DNA of 64,000 nucleotides from Corbicula japonica (lineage: Eukaryota; Mollusca; Bivalvia; Venerida; Cyrenidae). A program made the translations under genes and the position numbers. The notes below the pieces were generated by a model. It ran no database searches. It was not told where the DNA came from and worked only from the letters and a program-made list of their open reading frames with translations. Location of the stretch: positions 620,001-684,000 of the forward strand of contig JAZAYU010000116.1 of NCBI GenBank assembly GCA_038501625.1, written 5' to 3'. Of the stretch, positions 60,144 to 64,000 are shown piece after piece (position 1 is the first letter of the stretch; the number at the start of each line of letters is the position of its first letter).

Positions 60144-60674
60144 GGTTGTTAGCAAAGTCTGAGCAGAATGTAAGAATAATCCGCAGTTACAGAAGTATTA
60201 TACACAATACTGCTCGGTTGACGATCGTTTTTATTGCTAAAATTATCATATATGAACAAGTATTTGAATTTTCCAAAATTTCCCTTCTTTATTCACAATT
60301 TCCATTTTCTATAAATAGTAATTACAAAGCAAAGAAGTTTACATGATTACAAAATAACATAATTGTATTATATATTTTGACCAGCTTGAAATAATTATGT
60401 ATTGCCGAATACAAAACTAAATGGGGGAATTTAGCCTGACAGTGTAAAGTTTCTTTTATTCCCCCTTGTTAAATTATGTATTGAACCGCATGATGCGTAC
60501 TAAAATACGATATTATCGTAAAGATGTAATTGTCACTGTAAGGTCTTGTAATAGATCATCGGCAATTCAAATGGTAAAATACGATCCGAATTTTAATTTC
60601 AGACTGAGGAAAGTAATTTATGCCAGTCATATTATTTGTAAAGAACTGTATAAGTTGCTTTGTTATGCAATATG
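60144..60674. other. Upstream region of the Toll-like receptor gene
   Basis: This is the presumed promoter and 5' UTR on the minus strand. I cannot identify a TATA box or a convincing NF-kB site; GGGGGAATTT at 60422 is only a weak partial match. An upstream 5' UTR intron cannot be excluded. Confidence 0.35.
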
Positions 60675-60767
60675 AGTGTTATGCAAACGCACAATCGAAA
60701 AAATGTGCTAAATGTCTTAACAACACCTCCAAGCGGGACAAATATGTCTGTGTTATGCAAACACACA
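60675..60767. repeat. Isolated unit of the 77-bp minisatellite
   Basis: TTATGCAAACGCACAATCGA, AACAACACCTCCAAGCGGGA and TATGCAAACACACAGACACT match the array at 61294-61868. The foldback at 60768-61290 separates this unit from the rest. Confidence 0.75.
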
Positions 60768-61290
60768 GACACTTGTTTAGGGGTCCTTTGCTGGACTCTA
60801 TATGCCTATAGAGCTATATAGGCCTATATATAGGCTTACAGGTATCAAGATCCAAAAGTGGGCAATTTCAGGAAATAAACGGATGATCTACAGCATGAGA
60901 TACAACTACAATCACTTAGAACACAAAATATCCCAGTTTTCAAAAAAATACCCGTTCATACATAACATAACCAAGTAAATATTCCAATCTTCCCATTTCA
61001 CGATAAAAAGTACGTTCCCAAGACTACATCGATTTCAAAGACAAAATCGTGACTTACCGAACAAGTATTGATCGCCGTTGATAGATTATCCATTTATATA
61101 TGAACGGGTATTTTTTGAAAACTGGGATATTTTGTGTTCTAAGTGATTGTAGTTGTATCTCATGCTGTAGATCATCCGTTTATTTCCTGAAATTGCCCAC
61201 TTTTGGATCTAGATACCTGTAAGTCTATATATAGGCCTATATACCTCTATAGGCATATAGGGGCCAGCAATGGACCCCTAAACAAGTGTC
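60768..61290. mobile_element. 523-bp foldback with about 200-bp arms
   Basis: ACACTTGTTTAGGGGTCC at the left pairs with GGACCCCTAAACAAGTGT at the right. Pairing continues through TAGGCCTATATATAGGCTTA, AAAAGTGGGCAATTTCAGGA, AACGGATGATCTACAGCATG and AACTGGGATATTTTGTG/CACAAAATATCCCAGTT. The unpaired centre is about 120 bp (60965-61090). No coding frame. Confidence 0.9.
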
Positions 61291-61293
61291 TGT

Positions 61294-61868
61294 GTGCAAA
61301 CACACAATCAAATAAATGAACGAACTGTCTGAACAACAACACCTGTAAGCGTGGCAAACATTACTCTGTTGTGCAAACGCACAATGGAATAAATGTACGA
61401 ACTGTCTGAACAACAACACCTGTAAGCGGGGCAAACATTACTCTGTTGTGCACACGCAAAATGGAATAAATGTACGAAATGTCTGAACAACAACACCTGT
61501 AAACGTGGCAAACATGACTCTGTTCTGCAAACACACAATCAAATAAATGAACGAAATGTCTGAACAACAACACCTGTAAGCGTGGCCAACATGACTCTGT
61601 TGTGCAAACACAATCAAATAAATGAACGAAATGTCTGAACAACAACACCTGTATGCGGGGCAAAAATGACTCTGTTGTGCAAACGCACAATGGAATAAAT
61701 GTACAAACTGTCTGAACAACAACCCCTCCAAGCGGGGAAAACATGACTCTGTTGCGCAAACGCACAATGGAATAAATGTACGAACTGTCTGAACAACAAC
61801 CCCTCCAAGCGGGGGAAACATGACCCTGTTGTGCAAACGCACAAGGGAATAAATGTACGAAAAGTCAT
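61294..61868. repeat. 77-bp minisatellite, about 7.5 units
   Basis: Units start at 61294, 61371, 61448, 61525, 61602 and about 61677, 61755 and 61832. Each reads GTGCAAACGCACAATGGAAT, AAATGTACGAACTGTCTGAA, CAACAACACCTGTAAGCGGG, GCAAACATTACTCTGTT with a few changes. Open minus-strand frames rich in Cys and Phe are repeat artefacts. Confidence 0.95.
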
Positions 61869-61922
61869 AAACTTATATTAGTAACAGGATCGTTAAATTG
61901 TTATTCAAATCTTCAATATCCA

Positions 61923-62837
61923 ATACTGTAGAATCTCGAAAATAAGCGTATACGCTTACTTTTGATTTTGTGACGCTTTTATGCGCTTATATTTGAATAT
62001 GCGCTTATATTTAGGCCGCCGAATATGAGCTTATATTTGATATGCGCTTATATTTAAGCCGCTAAATATGCGCTTATATTTAATATGCGCTTATAGCTTA
62101 GATTGGCTGAATATACGCTTACTTTTGAAACAAAATAACACTAAAAGACACGCACACAACAAAGATTATCAAAACACTTTATCGTCTTTGAAGAGGAAAG
62201 ACATTTTTGAAAATGCATGTTTATTTACAAATTTACTCTTTACAAGTTTTATACTGGTTTTGACATTTTTTGTAAAATTGTATAATTTCCTTTTTTTTCT
62301 CTTCTGTAAGATTTTCGAGTTTTTGTTTAGATATATTTGTAGTTTCATCCATTTTTATTCAATACACAAAACTGCCTATGCACAAAATTATTGATACATC
62401 AAGTCACGTAAATATTACCAAACAAACATTGAAAACTATATTATATTTTATTTCATTGTACTTGAACAAAAGAATAAATGGTTCACTTTAGCAATAGCAA
62501 TCCGAGTTGTTCACACCTTTATGGCTAATACCGTTTATTGATGATTGTAAACGATACAGATATACTGTAATTATTTTTAATTGAAAGGCCGATTTAGCTC
62601 CCAGGTTAATGAAGCTTAAACCACTGAGCAAGTTAGGTATGCATATATGCGCTTATATTTGGGGTATATTTTAACTGTAAGGGACGGGTATGCGCTTATT
62701 TTCGGGATAGATTTTACCTTAAGGGACGGGTATGCGCTTATTTTTGAGTATTAGTTTTCTGTAAGACACATATGCGCTTATATTCGGTATGCGCTTACTT
62801 TCGAATATGCGCTTATTTTCGAGATTCTACAGTATTA
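61923..62837. mobile_element. 0.9-kb element with GCGCTTAT arrays at both ends
   Basis: The left end ATACTGTAGAATCTCGAAAA is the reverse complement of the right end TTTTCGAGATTCTACAGTAT. GCGCTTAT with T-rich followers recurs six or seven times in the left 180 bp and seven times in the right 190 bp (62645-62820), all read in the same direction on the plus strand. The middle is AT-rich, with no transposase. Confidence 0.85.
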
Positions 62838-63665
62838 CAATTACATCTACGATTAAATAAATATTGGATATCAGTTATCAAATATCATTGAGAAAATATG
62901 TTTATAGACGGTCACAGAACATCTAGAATTGTGTAATTTCGGTTGTATCAAAATTGTAAGTTGTATTTCTGATCACTGTAGATCTATGTCGGTGTCGTTA
63001 TTAATACAGATGGTTGTTAATTACAGGATAAAAGGTTTAAATGCTATTATTATGCTGAACAATGCCAGTCTTTGTTGGAGACTGTTGACAAGCAGAACTT
63101 TACCATGAAAACTTAAGATACGATGAGTTTATTTTTGATGATCAAACAGGATCACAATCGGTATCCCATGAAACATGTCATATGTATTTAAAACAAAACA
63201 AGTCAAAGATCAAGACCTAAATTAATAAAAAGACAGACAGACTCAAAAATAAACAAACAGTCAGACAAACGTTTATAGACAAGTTTTCAAATAACAAATT
63301 CAAAGCATGATAAAAATGTCTGCCTGGACTATTATCCGCCGTTAGTTAACTCTTATCCATTGCTTGGGTGCCAGGCCAGGTAACTTGCCATTATCTAAAC
63401 TGCTGCGGGTATCTAACACAAACAAAATGTTTAAGTGAACAAAAGAAAGCTTTCAATCCACATTAATATGGATTGTGACAGTCCAAGATTGCACTTAATT
63501 GAGCATATTTATTGTAAAAAAACAATGCATTAAAATAGTTTTGTGTTGTCCAAATATACCCAGTTTCAAAATTTTAGTGATATTTCCCGATTCTGTAAAC
63601 AACGTGATAAACAGAGAATTTTTCCAAAGTAAGGGTACCTGCAGACAGAACACAGCCTGTCATTC
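62838..63665. other. Nothing recognised
   Basis: AT-rich intergenic sequence without supported features. Confidence 0.4.
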
Positions 63666-63972
63666 ATATTAATTTCTAACTATGCGCATATCCCAATAAC
63701 AATAGAAAAACAGCCCATAAAAGTAGATATTTTTACCTTCATCCATAGCTTTTAGCTTGGCATTATCATCTTAACTTGCCTTATCATCTTATCCTACTTA
63801 TCCGGATATAGACCGTGATCTAATAGGAATGTTAATTTCTAACTACATGTATGCGCATATCCCAATAACAAAAGGAAAACAGCCAATAAAACTACCAACT
63901 TTTCCCTTTAGTCACAGCTTTTAGCATACCATTATCATCCTAACTTGCCTAACCATCTTATCTCATTCCTTC
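63666..63972. repeat. Two-copy tandem repeat of about 160 bp
   Basis: TTAATTTCTAACTATGCGCA, TATCCCAATAACAA, AAAACAGCC and GCTTTTAGC...CATTATCATC occur in order at 63669-63800 and again at 63831-63970. Confidence 0.75.
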
Positions 63973-64000
63973 TCCGTGTGTTAAATGTGTCCAAATTGAA

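Noticed and set aside
57810..60155. Upstream extension of the Toll-like receptor by four codons
   Set aside because: The frame is open to 60155 but the first codon there is TTG; the first ATG is at 60141-60143.
61237..61868. Cys-rich and Phe-rich open frames of up to 134 codons
   Set aside because: Overlapping frames through the 77-bp minisatellite; no conserved frame among units.

Overview
The window looks like nuclear DNA of a bivalve mollusc. The evidence is intron-rich animal genes, a single-exon protostome-type Toll-like receptor, a fibrinogen-domain (FREP-like) relic, Penelope-like and LINE reverse transcriptases, and repeats of a style I associate with clams and oysters, such as the satellite carrying ATCAAAGGGCAATAACTCTG. 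Most of the sequence is AT-rich, non-coding and built from transposable elements. This assignment is inference; no database search was possible.

Genes: (1) 1206-3752, plus strand, the last three coding exons of prolidase (PEPD). (2) 8970-29088, minus strand, a complete ten-exon DNAJA2-type Hsp40 co-chaperone (421 aa, all splice phases agree), with an 11-kb first intron full of mobile DNA and a heat-shock-element/CRE pair just upstream of its ATG. PEPD and DNAJA2 converge. (3) 57810-60143, minus strand, an intact intronless Toll-like receptor (777 aa: two leucine-rich-repeat blocks, one membrane helix, a TIR domain). (4) 54411-54731, plus strand, a broken fibrinogen-related domain.

Mobile DNA by region: 0-9 kb holds a 629-bp inverted-repeat element, minisatellites in both PEPD introns, a tRNA-like SINE and a dispersed GATCTACACTG family. 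9-29 kb (DNAJA2 introns) holds several inverted-repeat elements, a 2.15-kb element with a nested 353-bp element, and a 3.2-kb element made of 17 tandem units of about 167 bp. 29-37 kb holds a CCGACTAGA motif cluster, three copies of a histone-3'-end-like hairpin motif, a 2.3-kb foldback element, a TG microsatellite and a 500-bp pentanucleotide satellite. 37-41 kb is an inverted-repeat element split by a 5'-truncated LINE; an uninterrupted copy lies at 55.2-56.6 kb. 41.7-43.6 kb is an element with ACCGAT motifs that contains a palindrome whose arms are a telomere-like decamer. 43.6-48.8 kb is an LTR/primer-binding-site remnant followed by Penelope-like reverse-transcriptase copies in opposite orientations between inverted repeats. 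48.8-54.2 kb is a 730-bp palindrome and a 4.6-kb element with poly-C/poly-G ends. 60.7-62.8 kb is a foldback inside a 77-bp minisatellite and a 0.9-kb element with arrays of GCGCTTAT.

No operon-like co-operation exists between the genes. PEPD acts in proline peptide turnover, DNAJA2 in Hsp70-dependent folding, and the TLR in innate sensing. The most unusual content is structural: many palindromic elements, several with their own short motif repeated near both ends.
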